This document shows, piece by piece, positions 16,418 through 25,509 of a stretch of 64,000 bases of DNA; position 1 is the stretch's first letter, and the number at the start of each line of letters is the position of its first letter. The position numbers and the translations under genes were made by a program. A model generated the notes under the pieces. The model searched no databases, had not been told where the DNA came from, and worked only from the letters and a program-made list of their open reading frames with translations. The DNA lies in contig NZ_AP021875.1 of NCBI RefSeq assembly GCF_009688965.1, forward strand, positions 5,270,001 to 5,334,000. The letters are read 5' to 3'. The DNA is from Desulfosarcina widdelii (GTDB taxonomy: Bacteria > Desulfobacterota > Desulfobacteria > Desulfobacterales > Desulfosarcinaceae).

Positions 16418-17829
16418 GGTTGAATCCCCGATCGGTCAAAGGACGTTTGGGCCAGCCGGTCGCTTCGGGCCTGGACCAGACGTTCTTGCTCCAGATCGTT
16501 GGTGATACGCTGCATGGCAACGGCATAGGCCCCGTCGAGATAGCTGTACATGCTGTCCAGCCGGCCCAGGATCGCTTCAACATAGCTGGCCGGCTGTTCA
16601 ACCAGTTGTTGGAGACAATTGCCGGCGGCATCCGGCCCCAACTGGTTCTGGGCGATGCGCATGGCGTCGTGATAAAGATTATAGGTGTTGAACAAAAGCG
16701 ACTTGCTCATGTAGTAGGCGTAAGAGAGGGCACATACATAGGCCATCCGACCCGAGATCTCTTCCACGTTATCCAGATTGCCCACAGCCTTGATGTCGTT
16801 GAGCACCAGCATATAGACCGGTGAGGGCATAATTTCGATAAACGCCCGGGCCGGTTCGGAAAGCTCCGCTTTGGTGCCAATGGCCGTGATAATCTCACGA
16901 ATCATGGCAAACGACCAATTATAGAGAGATTCATAGTTGACTCCGCCGATACGAATATAGTCCAAATGCGCACACTCGCTTTCGGCGTTACGGGTGATCA
17001 GATCCCCATAAATCAGCGCATCCACATCCCCCGGATCGTTATAGCACGGCCCCACCATGAAATAGCGACCATCTTCGATAACCACATCCCCGACAAATGC
17101 TGACATGATCCGGGTTTGGGATTCGGGAATGTCGTTCTCTCTGGCAACGTTGGCCAACAGCGAGCCGTTTCTGAAAAAGACCCGCCGCATCGCTTCCGGA
17201 CAACCGGCGGTCATGGCGCCAACGGTAACCCCGGTTTCTCCTCTGACCTGGTCGGTGTTGGCCCTGCTGTATTCATCCTGAGAGCTTTGATAGAACCCGT
17301 TGATACCGCTTTCGACCAGGAATTTCTGGAGGGCCTCGGACTGATCTTCGCCCGAGGAGGTGCTTTTCAAATAGGTTGCAACACCCTTGGCGGCCTTGCA
17401 ATCGTCGAGTTGCAGCTGGTTGAGCCGATCCACCAGGGCTTCCAGGGACTTCATCGATTTTTGGATCGGCTCGGAAAGTACCGACATGGCAATGTCGTAG
17501 ACAAAGGTGGCCATCCCCCCCTCAACGATGCGTTCCAGCTTTTCCATCAGATACTCCGCCTCCAGGTAGGAAACACTTCCCAGGAACATATCGATGCCGC
17601 CGCACCCGGCACGAAAGCGCGGTGGGGCGTAGTTGACCAGATAATCCTTTTCGTTGCGATAGCGAAGGGACAAGCTGCCGGCCGAGGCATAGCCCCGTTT
17701 CTGGCTTTCGAACATATTGGGTCCGCTGGTCGTCGCTTGTTGAATCCAGTTGTCGATCCAGTCGTCGGCAAACGCTACACCGGACGTCATGAGGACAATG
17801 GTGATGGTAAGCAACAATCGCTTGTGCAT
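16414..17829 (-). CDS. traH: TraH, conjugative pilus assembly protein
   Basis: 471 residues from the ATG at 17829, giving a signal peptide (LLLTITIVLMTSGVAFA). The mature start with GCGGIDMFLGSVSYL is the signature of TraH. Helical regions with coiled-coil character follow. TraH is a periplasmic/outer-membrane-associated protein needed to build the F-type pilus, with TraF, TrbC, TraU and TraW. Gene order traF-traH-traG is as in F. Confidence 0.92.
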   Translation of the reverse strand: MHKRLLLTITIVLMTSGVAFADDWIDNWIQQATTSGPNMFESQKRGYASAGSLSLRYRNEKDYLVNYAPPRFRAGCGGIDMFLGSVSYLEAEYLMEKLERIVEGGMATFVYDIAMSVLSEPIQKSMKSLEALVDRLNQLQLDDCKAAKGVATYLKSTSSGEDQSEALQKFLVESGINGFYQSSQDEYSRANTDQVRGETGVTVGAMTAGCPEAMRRVFFRNGSLLANVARENDIPESQTRIMSAFVGDVVIEDGRYFMVGPCYNDPGDVDALIYGDLITRNAESECAHLDYIRIGGVNYESLYNWSFAMIREIITAIGTKAELSEPARAFIEIMPSPVYMLVLNDIKAVGNLDNVEEISGRMAYVCALSYAYYMSKSLLFNTYNLYHDAMRIAQNQLGPDAAGNCLQQLVEQPASYVEAILGRLDSMYSYLDGAYAVAMQRITNDLEQERLVQARSDRLAQTSFDRSGIQP

Positions 17830-17842
17830 GAAAACCCCCTGG

Positions 17843-18706
17843 CTAATTTGCGGCCTCAAAAAAATCCATGTGGTAGAATTGTTGCGGATCGGCGCGGCCT
17901 TCCATCAGGCGTACCAGCTGGTAAATCCGTTTATTCAGCTGATCCAGCGCGATGACACCCGAGGAGATGATTTGAGATTCTTGGGTGGCGCGAGATACCA
18001 GAAGCAGGGTCGGCGTCATCTCAACCTTAAATTTTGCAGCCAGCGCCGGGTTCTGGCCGATATCGATCCGCCGTACGGCCCAGCGGTTCAAATATTCGAA
18101 ATGGGCCAATATCTCATCCTGGGCCTCACAATGCCCGCACCCCGCTTGATTGAAGGCAATGATGGCATATCGATCCCTGAAGTTCTCTAAACTGGCTTGT
18201 ATATCTTTGCTGCGTTGCTGGAGATAGGCGCTGCGGCCGGGCTGTGAATAGGGATACCGGGATTCACCGGTCAAACGGGGATTCTGCATGGCCACATAGC
18301 CGGCGACATTGGCCATCATGCGGCTCTTTTTTTTGGCCACGTCGGTGGCCTCTAAAAACCTCAGCACATTTTTTTCGGTGGGGCGGTGCACCGCGTGTTT
18401 GAGCCGCGCGTCGATCACTACCTCAAACCGGTCCGGATGCAGGTCGAACAGATCCTCATAGCTGTAATTGTCCGGTGATGCATCCCCTTCGGGTTGTATC
18501 ATAACGGGTTGATCTGTAACCGTTGGATCTTGATCCCGGGGCGCCTGCCAAATCGGATCGTCGTACCAGAAATAGCCCCGTTTGCGATCCTCCCAGAAGG
18601 TGTCCCCTGCCAATGCCGATGATGCCAGCATCAACAGGTTAAAAAAGAGGAAGCAGCACCGTTTCGATATCGGCAATCTGTTTGAACCCGAAATACCGTG
18701 AATCAT
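17843..18706 (-). CDS. traF: TraF, thioredoxin-fold pilus assembly protein
   Basis: About 287 residues from the ATG at 18706, inside the end of the upstream peptidase gene. The signal peptide follows a longish n-region (CCFLFFNLLMLASSALAG). DRKRGYFWYDDP is typical of F-type TraF. The C-terminal thioredoxin-like domain retains a CGHC active site (FNQAGCGHCEAQ), so it could shuffle disulfides in Cys-rich partners such as TraU and TraH. In the F plasmid TraF the CxxC is missing, so this copy is of the catalytic type. Confidence 0.88.
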   Translation of the reverse strand: MIHGISGSNRLPISKRCCFLFFNLLMLASSALAGDTFWEDRKRGYFWYDDPIWQAPRDQDPTVTDQPVMIQPEGDASPDNYSYEDLFDLHPDRFEVVIDARLKHAVHRPTEKNVLRFLEATDVAKKKSRMMANVAGYVAMQNPRLTGESRYPYSQPGRSAYLQQRSKDIQASLENFRDRYAIIAFNQAGCGHCEAQDEILAHFEYLNRWAVRRIDIGQNPALAAKFKVEMTPTLLLVSRATQESQIISSGVIALDQLNKRIYQLVRLMEGRADPQQFYHMDFFEAAN

Positions 18707-19103
18707 AACTGTTATCCCTATCCCCAACCAGAAAAACCATGCCCGGAGGCACCGTTCCGCTGAATTGAAATGGCGCTATGTTTTTTCCTGTCTTGCACTG
18801 ACCCAAATACTCACCATTGCAGTAGTATTTAATGCCCTCACTGACCAACCGATCTCCTGGCAGACACCCAACACGTTTGACGATGCTGCATGGTGCACAA
18901 CCAATCTTTTGTTCGTATAGCGGGAGACGCACATAATCTCCCTTTTGCGGTGTCTTGCCATGAATCTCCCAAAACAGATGGTACTTGACGCTATGGGTTT
19001 TGGTGATGGTCAGGCGTCTTGGTATGGCCATGCCGATCAGCAGCGAGATGCCAAGCATCACCAGACACCATAAAATGTTGGTGTTCAGCTTCGAATACTT
19101 CAA
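18639..19103 (-). CDS. S26-family signal peptidase (TrhF/TraF type)
   Basis: 154 residues with one N-terminal membrane segment (ILWCLVMLGISLLIGMAI). The catalytic Ser is likely in THSVKYHLFW and the Lys in APCSIVKRVGCLPGD; GDRDNSYDSRYFG is the conserved C-terminal box of S26 peptidases. Conjugative S26 proteins process the pilin. It overlaps both neighbours (trbC by four bases, traF by 68). Confidence 0.88.
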   Translation of the reverse strand: MKYSKLNTNILWCLVMLGISLLIGMAIPRRLTITKTHSVKYHLFWEIHGKTPQKGDYVRLPLYEQKIGCAPCSIVKRVGCLPGDRLVSEGIKYYCNGEYLGQCKTGKNIAPFQFSGTVPPGMVFLVGDRDNSYDSRYFGFKQIADIETVLLPLF

Positions 19104-19810
19104 TTGTGGGCAACCCGATTGGCGGCAATTTTAAATTCATGCTGGCCCGACTCTTCGTAAAAAAGGGTCAATGCTTCTTTTAAAGGCACCGCGCCATACA
19201 CAAGCAGCCAGTTGTTATTCGTATGGGTCGTGTCGGGATCAAAGACCACCGCCGGCACCTGAGTTACTGCGTAGCGCTGAAAGAGGCGGTCGCTGATGAT
19301 AATCTTGGCTTTGACCACGCAATCGTCGGCCATACAGTCCGGGTCCTTTCTTAAAAATGAGCCCAAAAAGTTGCTGGGAAAATACCTGAACACGAAGCAA
19401 AGGTTTTCTTTTCCAAGGGATTCGATGCCGGCGGCATAGGCTTTGAGCGTATCCAGGGGAACCGAGCGGGACACGAAAATGAAAATCCTCGACTCGGCTC
19501 CGAACAGCGCGTCGTGATCGTTGCTCTCGGTTCTTCCGGATTCAACGGTTTCACTCAACATCCTTCCGTAAAGGGCATCGATGGTAGCCTTTTTTTCTGC
19601 GACCTTTTGCCTTACCCGTCGATTCAACTCTTCTTCGATCCTTTCGGCGAATTGTTTGGCCCGTTCATAATGGGGACTTTTCCCGATGTCCTTGGCGATT
19701 TTTTCAACATCCTGTGCGTTTGCCTGGGGGGTTAGCCATACTATTAATGAAACTGATATCACCCCATTGATAAATCTCATGGCAGCCCGTTTCATGGTTA
19801 ATATTTTCAA
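19100..19810 (-). CDS. trbC: TrbC, F-type pilus assembly protein
   Basis: 236 residues; the ATG used gives a signal peptide ending at QANA, and later Met codons (6th, 11th) are possible starts. A coiled-coil segment (about 45-80) precedes the TrbC_Ftype domain: RIFIFVSRSVPLDTLKAYA, FVFRYFPSNFLG and TQVPAVVFDPD, a thioredoxin-like fold without CxxC. It works in the periplasm with TraW and TraU in pilus assembly. In F, TrbC and the TraW N-terminus form a complex. Confidence 0.9.
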   Translation of the reverse strand: MKILTMKRAAMRFINGVISVSLIVWLTPQANAQDVEKIAKDIGKSPHYERAKQFAERIEEELNRRVRQKVAEKKATIDALYGRMLSETVESGRTESNDHDALFGAESRIFIFVSRSVPLDTLKAYAAGIESLGKENLCFVFRYFPSNFLGSFLRKDPDCMADDCVVKAKIIISDRLFQRYAVTQVPAVVFDPDTTHTNNNWLLVYGAVPLKEALTLFYEESGQHEFKIAANRVAHN

Positions 19811-19817
19811 TTATATG

Positions 19818-20681
19818 TCAGCTGGCACAGCAAATACGCAACCTCCAGAGCAGCCAGGCGAAGTTGTCGCCTCCTTGGCCGATATTGTTCAGGTTGCCAC
19901 TCCACAGTAAGGGGGCCAGGCCGATGGGAATTTTTGCCGATCGCTCGGTCGGCCTTAGCGGTTGCAGCCTGAAATAGCTTTTTATCCAGATAGGCATCGG
20001 TATCGCGTAGCAGGTTGTTGAAGCCGCGTCCATCAGGTAACCACGGCGGCCCATATGGGCGATGGTCCGCGCCGCTAAGCCGGCATTACCTGTCGTGTAT
20101 TCATCCTGGTTCATGTGACCGTTCATGTTAAAGAGCATCCCCCAGGCGCCCATACACCAGTAAAGCGCATCGACAGGAGCGCCAAACTGTGCGGTTGCGG
20201 CATCGACCATGCATGTCTCCACCAGTGACAGGTTCGCGAACATATCCGCTTCGGGCCACCACATGGAGCTATGGATATCCTGCCATTCGTCGTCACTCTC
20301 GGATATATATTCCATCCCGGTATCGGAGTATTCCCAGCACAAATCGTCAAACTCATCGATTATCGCATCCAGTATGGGGTGCGTAAGATAATGTACTTGT
20401 GCGAAAACAGTCGCATCTTCGGTATTGGAATGATCGGAATGGGTGCCGCTCAGCTGCAATTGTTCCAGCGCATCGATCACGACGGAGGAGTCGCTCAACA
20501 AAAAGGAGCTGGAATCGGTTGGCGAGCAATATGGGTCCTTGACTGTCTCGATGATCCGATGAGGCTCCCAGAATGCGACTAGCGCGCCGGTTCTGCAATA
20601 GTACTCGCTGTAACAACATTGACAGACCCCGAGTACCTGAAATTCAAAGTCAAACCCGCCCGGGTTCCATTCGCGTTCCAC
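19818..20681 (-). CDS. traU: TraU, pilus assembly protein, apparently disrupted at the N-terminus
   Basis: 287 residues from a GTG at 20681. GALVAFWEPHRIIETVKDPYC, DALYWCMGAWGMLFNMNG and the C-terminal WLLWRLRICC are typical of TraU, a Cys-rich periplasmic protein. The frame lacks a signal peptide and the usual CIFP-containing first ~40 residues. In the same frame upstream, an AAGGAG site (20763-20768) and a TTG (20756) open 24 codons for a perfect signal peptide (YLSISWVLIFMIPSLVGA), followed by TGA (20684-20682) directly before the GTG. So the original start is visible but is cut off by a stop, probably with a deletion. The gene may be inactive. Confidence 0.85.
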   Translation of the reverse strand: MEREWNPGGFDFEFQVLGVCQCCYSEYYCRTGALVAFWEPHRIIETVKDPYCSPTDSSSFLLSDSSVVIDALEQLQLSGTHSDHSNTEDATVFAQVHYLTHPILDAIIDEFDDLCWEYSDTGMEYISESDDEWQDIHSSMWWPEADMFANLSLVETCMVDAATAQFGAPVDALYWCMGAWGMLFNMNGHMNQDEYTTGNAGLAARTIAHMGRRGYLMDAASTTCYAIPMPIWIKSYFRLQPLRPTERSAKIPIGLAPLLWSGNLNNIGQGGDNFAWLLWRLRICCAS

Positions 20682-20727
20682 TCACGTCGCGCCCACCAGG
20701 GAGGGAATCATGAAGATCAACACCCAA

Positions 20728-21315
20728 CTAATTGACAGGTATGGTTGTAACCGCAAGGACCGCTCCTTTCTGCTTAACGATGGCGGGGATGCTGGTGATG
20801 CGATAGCGCTCGGCCACCTGGGGATGCAAGCGATAGACTTTCCGTTTGAACCGTTGGGATACGGCGGTCTTGTCTCCTCGGGTAATCACGATCCGGGTCA
20901 TGGGATCGGCGGCATCTTCAAGGTTATCGGCCCAGTCCACCTGCTTTGCATCGCTCCCGTCGATGACGACCATGGTGCGAAAACGGCGATGCTCCAGAGG
21001 GTTGAAGCGATACCCCTTGAAATAGAGCACCTTGCCTTCGGCGTCGGTAATGTCCCGGGGCACCGTATAGCTCAGATCCAGATGTTGTTCCGTTTCAGCC
21101 AATGAAACCGGCAGAGATAAAGGGGCAAACGTATGGGAACGGCGCTTTTGGTCGGGCTCCTGACGCTGCCTAACGCTCGTTTCAACGATCGGGTACACCG
21201 GCCCCGCCTGGCCCAGGTTCTTGGCCTGGGCAGGGGCCAGCGCGCCTATCAGGCACCCGGCCAACAGGCCGATCCTAATAGCCCCTTTGATCGGCCAGTT
21301 TTTGAATCGCTTCAT
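20728..21315 (-). CDS. traW: TraW, pilus assembly protein
   Basis: 195 residues with a signal peptide (IRIGLLAGCLIGALAPAQA). The mature start NLGQAGPVYPIVETS is the TraW signature (DLG..G..YPI.E). The C-terminal part (VVIDGSDAKQVDWADNL, RYRITSIPAIVKQ) resembles the thioredoxin-like fold shared with TrbC. It starts inside the last 41 bases of traC in another frame, a tight overlap. Confidence 0.9.
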   Translation of the reverse strand: MKRFKNWPIKGAIRIGLLAGCLIGALAPAQAKNLGQAGPVYPIVETSVRQRQEPDQKRRSHTFAPLSLPVSLAETEQHLDLSYTVPRDITDAEGKVLYFKGYRFNPLEHRRFRTMVVIDGSDAKQVDWADNLEDAADPMTRIVITRGDKTAVSQRFKRKVYRLHPQVAERYRITSIPAIVKQKGAVLAVTTIPVN

Positions 21316-23770
21316 GATATGGGTATCCTTGTCTTAAAAGCGCATCGATGCGGGCATTGTCCTGGGGATCGGAAGTAAACGCATAATAGGTCACCGGATC
21401 GAGTGAGAGCCGTGCCACGCCCGAGCCATTTGGCGTCTCCATTAAAAACTCGGAGTATTTGGGTTTGACCAGGCGTACCGAATTTAAAATCGATCCCATG
21501 AATTCGCCGTATTCGATGATCTTCTCCCCGATGGCCTGGGGGTAATCCCTGGATTGCAGGTAAAATTTATAGGCCGAGTTGGAGTTGATCACCCGGCCCA
21601 CCTTGCCAAAATTGGCGATGTCCAAGGGCGATTGCAGCACCGTGATGAACGATCCGTAATATTTGCGGGCCAGGCGATAGCCGGCCTCGATCACCATGGC
21701 GATGAAACTGTCTTTACTGACCCATTGAGCGGTCTCTTCAAAGACAATCACCCGTGGCCGCTGGCGGTCGGAGAGATAGAGATTCTGGGTGATGTAGTGG
21801 ATAATCTGCATGCAGACCACCCGGAACAGAGAATCCATATCCTTGAGGGAATCGACTTCCAGGACCACGAATTCGTCGTTGCGGATATCCAGGGTGGCCG
21901 GCCCTGCGAACCACTTGCCATAGGGACCCTTGGTGGTGAAGTCTTTCAGATTGAAGCCCAGTTCAGCGGCAACGGAGTCGATATCCTTGATCCTGCCAAG
22001 GTCGATTTCGGATTCCATCTGTTTTGATACTTCAGTGAAGCGATTCAAGAACCGGTAAATGGTATCGATACCGGTGTCGTTGCCCTCCACCTCCCAGGCG
22101 GCCCGCGCCGTGTTTTTCAAAATGGTCATCTTGGTTTCGGTGGGCATTTGCCCGGTGGCCGAGTAGCACATTTGATAGAGGATCGCCGAAAGGGAGTCGA
22201 TGGATTCGTCGATACGCCGGATATGCGTGAAGGGGTTGAGGGACACATTGGAATTTTCGGTAAACTCGATGAAATTGCCGCCCAGGATTTTGGTCAGCTT
22301 TTCGTAGCTGCGGCCCAGATCGAAGATCCGGATCAAGCCTCCATTGGAATAGATCTCCTTTAACAGATAGTTCATCAGGTAGGATTTGCCCGCCCCGGTG
22401 GTGGCGGCCACCACCGCGTTGTTGTTGGTCGATCCTTCATTGAACATTCCGTAGGAGACCACCTGACCTTTGCGGCCCAGGAAAAGGGCCGTGGGCTGCC
22501 CGGAACCGGTAAAATCGCCCTGGATAGGCAAAAGCCGCAAGGCGGTTTCAGCGGGCATGATTTTGTCGCGATCCATGAAATCGACGTTGGTGCTGATGTT
22601 GTAAAGACCCAGGGGCATTGAGGCGATCAACAGCGGCGTTAAAATCCCCATATCCTCCTGGAGCACGAACCCGCCCCCCTGGGAATGCCAGATCCGACTG
22701 ATCTGGGCGCAGTTGTTATCGACTTCCTCTTTTGAACGGCCGACATTCCAGATGATGGGGGTGACCCGCACAAACAAATTGCCGCTGATCAATTCCTTGG
22801 CTGCCCAGCGATACTCGGCCTCCCGCTCGTTCTCTTTCTGGCCGCGCACGCCCCTTTTTTCCTGGCGCATCATCAATTCGGTTTTGGAGCGGATGCGCCT
22901 GGACAGCTCGCCGAAGACAACATTGACCGTGACCCAAAACGGGCAGGTAATCTGGTTGGTATCGTCATTGGCCCCCATGATACCGCCCATGATGCGGTTC
23001 ATGACAAGGGGTTCGATCTCACCGATGGGCCACCCCTTGACGGTCTGGGCTTTCAGGTATTTGGAATCGGATCCACCTGCAATTTCCACATGGGTGAATT
23101 TGGCATCGATCACGCCGGCGCGGATGATTTGTTTGCGAATCTCCAGATCGGGATCGTAATGGACCGCCTGGCTGTTGGACCGGCTATTGAGCATCTTGGA
23201 TAGAAGGCCAATAAGGCCGTCAGGATCGAGGGGGAGGGGGTTCAAACCGGACCCCTTGAGGGCTTCGGCCACCGACAGGGCGGCAAATTCAAACTTGTCG
23301 CTCAGTTCACCGCCCGGCGGGAATTTGAGGCTCACCAACAGGCGGAAATTGCGCACGGGGATGTTGTTGGTGCTCTTTAATCCGAACTCGGCATCGGATA
23401 GGTGGCAGAGCATGTTGTCGGTGAGGGTGTCCAAAAAGGGATTATGGCGGGTTTTAAGGGCCTGGTAATGGGCGAAAAGGCTCTTGCAATCCGGATCGGC
23501 GTACATCATGAACTGCAGGACGCTTCCATAAGGAATCCCGCTATGGATACAACCCTTGAGGGTATCAAAGACATCCGTCCCGGCGTAAACCAACGGGGTG
23601 CACTCCCACACATAGCCGAATGTGTCGTCGACACTATGGTAGGCTTTGCTATGGCTGTCCCAGGCCTGGTAGGGCAGGTACACCGAAAGTTTATCCCGAT
23701 CCACCAGGCGTCTGAAACGCTGGGCGTTCAGGGCGTCGCCCACGCCCAATATTTTATCCAGTAGCAGCAT
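21275..23770 (-). CDS. traC: TraC, VirB4-type secretion ATPase
   Basis: 831 residues. The N-terminal TraC_F_IV domain (LPYQAWDSHSKAYHS) precedes the ATPase core: Walker A VAATTGAGKSYLMNYL near residue 455 and Walker B RPRVIVFEETAQW near 680. There is no membrane segment. It powers pilus assembly and substrate passage at the inner membrane. It is preceded by traV with a five-base gap. Confidence 0.95.
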   Translation of the reverse strand: MLLLDKILGVGDALNAQRFRRLVDRDKLSVYLPYQAWDSHSKAYHSVDDTFGYVWECTPLVYAGTDVFDTLKGCIHSGIPYGSVLQFMMYADPDCKSLFAHYQALKTRHNPFLDTLTDNMLCHLSDAEFGLKSTNNIPVRNFRLLVSLKFPPGGELSDKFEFAALSVAEALKGSGLNPLPLDPDGLIGLLSKMLNSRSNSQAVHYDPDLEIRKQIIRAGVIDAKFTHVEIAGGSDSKYLKAQTVKGWPIGEIEPLVMNRIMGGIMGANDDTNQITCPFWVTVNVVFGELSRRIRSKTELMMRQEKRGVRGQKENEREAEYRWAAKELISGNLFVRVTPIIWNVGRSKEEVDNNCAQISRIWHSQGGGFVLQEDMGILTPLLIASMPLGLYNISTNVDFMDRDKIMPAETALRLLPIQGDFTGSGQPTALFLGRKGQVVSYGMFNEGSTNNNAVVAATTGAGKSYLMNYLLKEIYSNGGLIRIFDLGRSYEKLTKILGGNFIEFTENSNVSLNPFTHIRRIDESIDSLSAILYQMCYSATGQMPTETKMTILKNTARAAWEVEGNDTGIDTIYRFLNRFTEVSKQMESEIDLGRIKDIDSVAAELGFNLKDFTTKGPYGKWFAGPATLDIRNDEFVVLEVDSLKDMDSLFRVVCMQIIHYITQNLYLSDRQRPRVIVFEETAQWVSKDSFIAMVIEAGYRLARKYYGSFITVLQSPLDIANFGKVGRVINSNSAYKFYLQSRDYPQAIGEKIIEYGEFMGSILNSVRLVKPKYSEFLMETPNGSGVARLSLDPVTYYAFTSDPQDNARIDALLRQGYPYHEAIQKLADQRGY

Positions 23771-23775
23771 GGTTA

Positions 23776-24228
23776 TTACTCGATGATGTTTAAGATCCAG
23801 CGGGGTTTGTCGCTTTCGAAAAATACATAGCGATGGCTGTAAAAGCGATCCTCGCGGTCATATCCTAAAATCAGGACCCGCATGAGCTTGGCGGATATTC
23901 GCACAGGCGTTATGGGCTGTTTCACCAGCCCGGCGATCTCCTGATAGAGTTCCTGTTTGTAAACCGAATCACCTTCTATCGGGATAGGGGCGTTCTCATT
24001 CGTTTGGGGTCGATCCTTGATGAGGGGCGAATCGTGCCGGGGATCAATTTTTTGGATTTCGCTATTTTTTGGATCGGCCTTGGATCGCCGGTAGGCCGTC
24101 TCCATGGAGACGCAATCGCCATTATAGGGATCCGGGCAGTCGCTGGAGGCATCATAGGGATTGAGGATCTGACACCCTGCAAGGGGCAGGATCGAGATTA
24201 GAAGCATCGATAACCATTTGGTTTTCAT
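23776..24228 (-). CDS. traV: TraV, outer-membrane core lipoprotein
   Basis: 150 residues with lipobox ILPLAGC, then NPYDASSDCPDPYNGDC, the Cys pattern of TraV. The C-terminal beta strand region (PVRISAKLMRVLILGYDRED) is conserved in the family. TraV is the VirB7-like lipoprotein of the F-type core complex with TraK and TraB. It starts directly after the traB stop. Confidence 0.9.
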   Translation of the reverse strand: MKTKWLSMLLISILPLAGCQILNPYDASSDCPDPYNGDCVSMETAYRRSKADPKNSEIQKIDPRHDSPLIKDRPQTNENAPIPIEGDSVYKQELYQEIAGLVKQPITPVRISAKLMRVLILGYDREDRFYSHRYVFFESDKPRWILNIIE

Positions 24229-25509
24229 TTATCCTTCAAGCTCCACTTTTGAGGTTTCCTGTTTCCTGATGGCGATGTCCACCCCTTCGCTGATCACGAT
24301 GGTGATGTTTTTGGTGGGGTGTACTTCGATGACCGGCAGGGATTGTTCGGCCAGCTTAAGGTAGAACTTTTGAAGATCCTCGGCCACATTGACAATGCCC
24401 TGGCCGATACCGGCCTTGGCCAGGGTATCCGGATCGGTGTTTTTGAACTGGCTGCTACGCACCCCGGTATTGGCGCCGTAGGTAAACTCCTGTTGACCCA
24501 GGGTCATGGCGTCGCCCAAGCCTTCTAAAAATCCGGCGATGGCCACCCGGGCGATCTGTTGGCCGAACTTGGCAAAAACATGACCCTTCATACCCTCTTT
24601 GCCGTCGGTATCGACCACAAACCCCTTGATTGCTTGGTCGATGACCGTGCCCCCTTTCTGGTTGATGCAGGATAAGGACAGCAGGCGGGCGTGAACCCGT
24701 TCGTCGGCCAGGCTGCCGTACCCTTCGGCCACCACGAAACAGCCCTTGGTGTTGCTTTTGACGTTGTTGGGCAGAACCGCCAGGTTGTTGACCCGGATCA
24801 GCATGGGGATGGGGTTGTTTTTTCCTACATCCGTGGCCGGTGCGGTGACCCCATTGAGCAGGTTGGCCTCCATGAAGGAGGGCGGCAGATGGACTCTGAT
24901 ATCTTCGCTTTCCTGCAAATCGCCCTGGGTTGCATGGGGGTTTTCAAAAACCGCAATCTGTTTGATGGGCTGATCTTGCTCGGTGAGATTCGAGCGTCCC
25001 CGCCGCGGGCTGCGCTCCTTGATGAGGTTTTTTTTAGGTTGGGGAACGTCATTGAATTGAAACTTATCGATCACAGGCAGCGGCGCTGTCAGGGATAGTT
25101 TTTGGGTGGGAATTCTTCTGATCGATTTTGGGTCGGCGGGTTTATCCGGGAAATTGTTTGGTACCGTATTTTTGCCACTGTAACGTCCTGTTTTTTCGAC
25201 CTCCTGGATTTTCTGGGAGAGCATGTCCCGCATCTCCTTTTTAAAATCGACCAGTTCCTGGCGCAGGCCTTCGACATCGGCCCGGGTTTTGTTGTAGATC
25301 GTCTTCTCGAAGGTCCGTTCGTCGAACTGCAAGGTGTTTTGTTTGATATCGGTGCGGGTTTTTATGCGGTTATCTTTGTTTTTGGTGAATTGATAGGCGC
25401 TCATCACCAGGATGACTGCCGCCACGCCGATGACTGCCTTGACGATCCGGCTCTTGTCTTTGCTTTTTAAATTCCTGAACCACGCTTTGAGTTGATTCAT
25501 TGGATTCAT
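24229..25509 (-). CDS. traB: TraB, VirB10-like core protein
   Basis: 426 residues: an N-terminal membrane anchor (IVKAVIGVAAVILVMSAYQF), a coiled coil at about 50-95 (ADVEGLRQELVDFKKEMRDM), a Pro-rich linker, and the C-terminal VirB10-like barrel domain with NPIPMLIRVNNLAVLPN, KGCFVVAEGYGSLADERV and EVHPTKNITIVISEGVDI. It spans the periplasm and links the inner membrane to the TraK/TraV ring. Confidence 0.94.
   Translation of the reverse strand: MNPMNQLKAWFRNLKSKDKSRIVKAVIGVAAVILVMSAYQFTKNKDNRIKTRTDIKQNTLQFDERTFEKTIYNKTRADVEGLRQELVDFKKEMRDMLSQKIQEVEKTGRYSGKNTVPNNFPDKPADPKSIRRIPTQKLSLTAPLPVIDKFQFNDVPQPKKNLIKERSPRRGRSNLTEQDQPIKQIAVFENPHATQGDLQESEDIRVHLPPSFMEANLLNGVTAPATDVGKNNPIPMLIRVNNLAVLPNNVKSNTKGCFVVAEGYGSLADERVHARLLSLSCINQKGGTVIDQAIKGFVVDTDGKEGMKGHVFAKFGQQIARVAIAGFLEGLGDAMTLGQQEFTYGANTGVRSSQFKNTDPDTLAKAGIGQGIVNVAEDLQKFYLKLAEQSLPVIEVHPTKNITIVISEGVDIAIRKQETSKVELEG

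Noticed and set aside
20682..20684. TGA before traU read as selenocysteine
   Set aside because: No convincing SECIS hairpin follows, and TraU has no known selenoprotein form. A deletion or error fits better.
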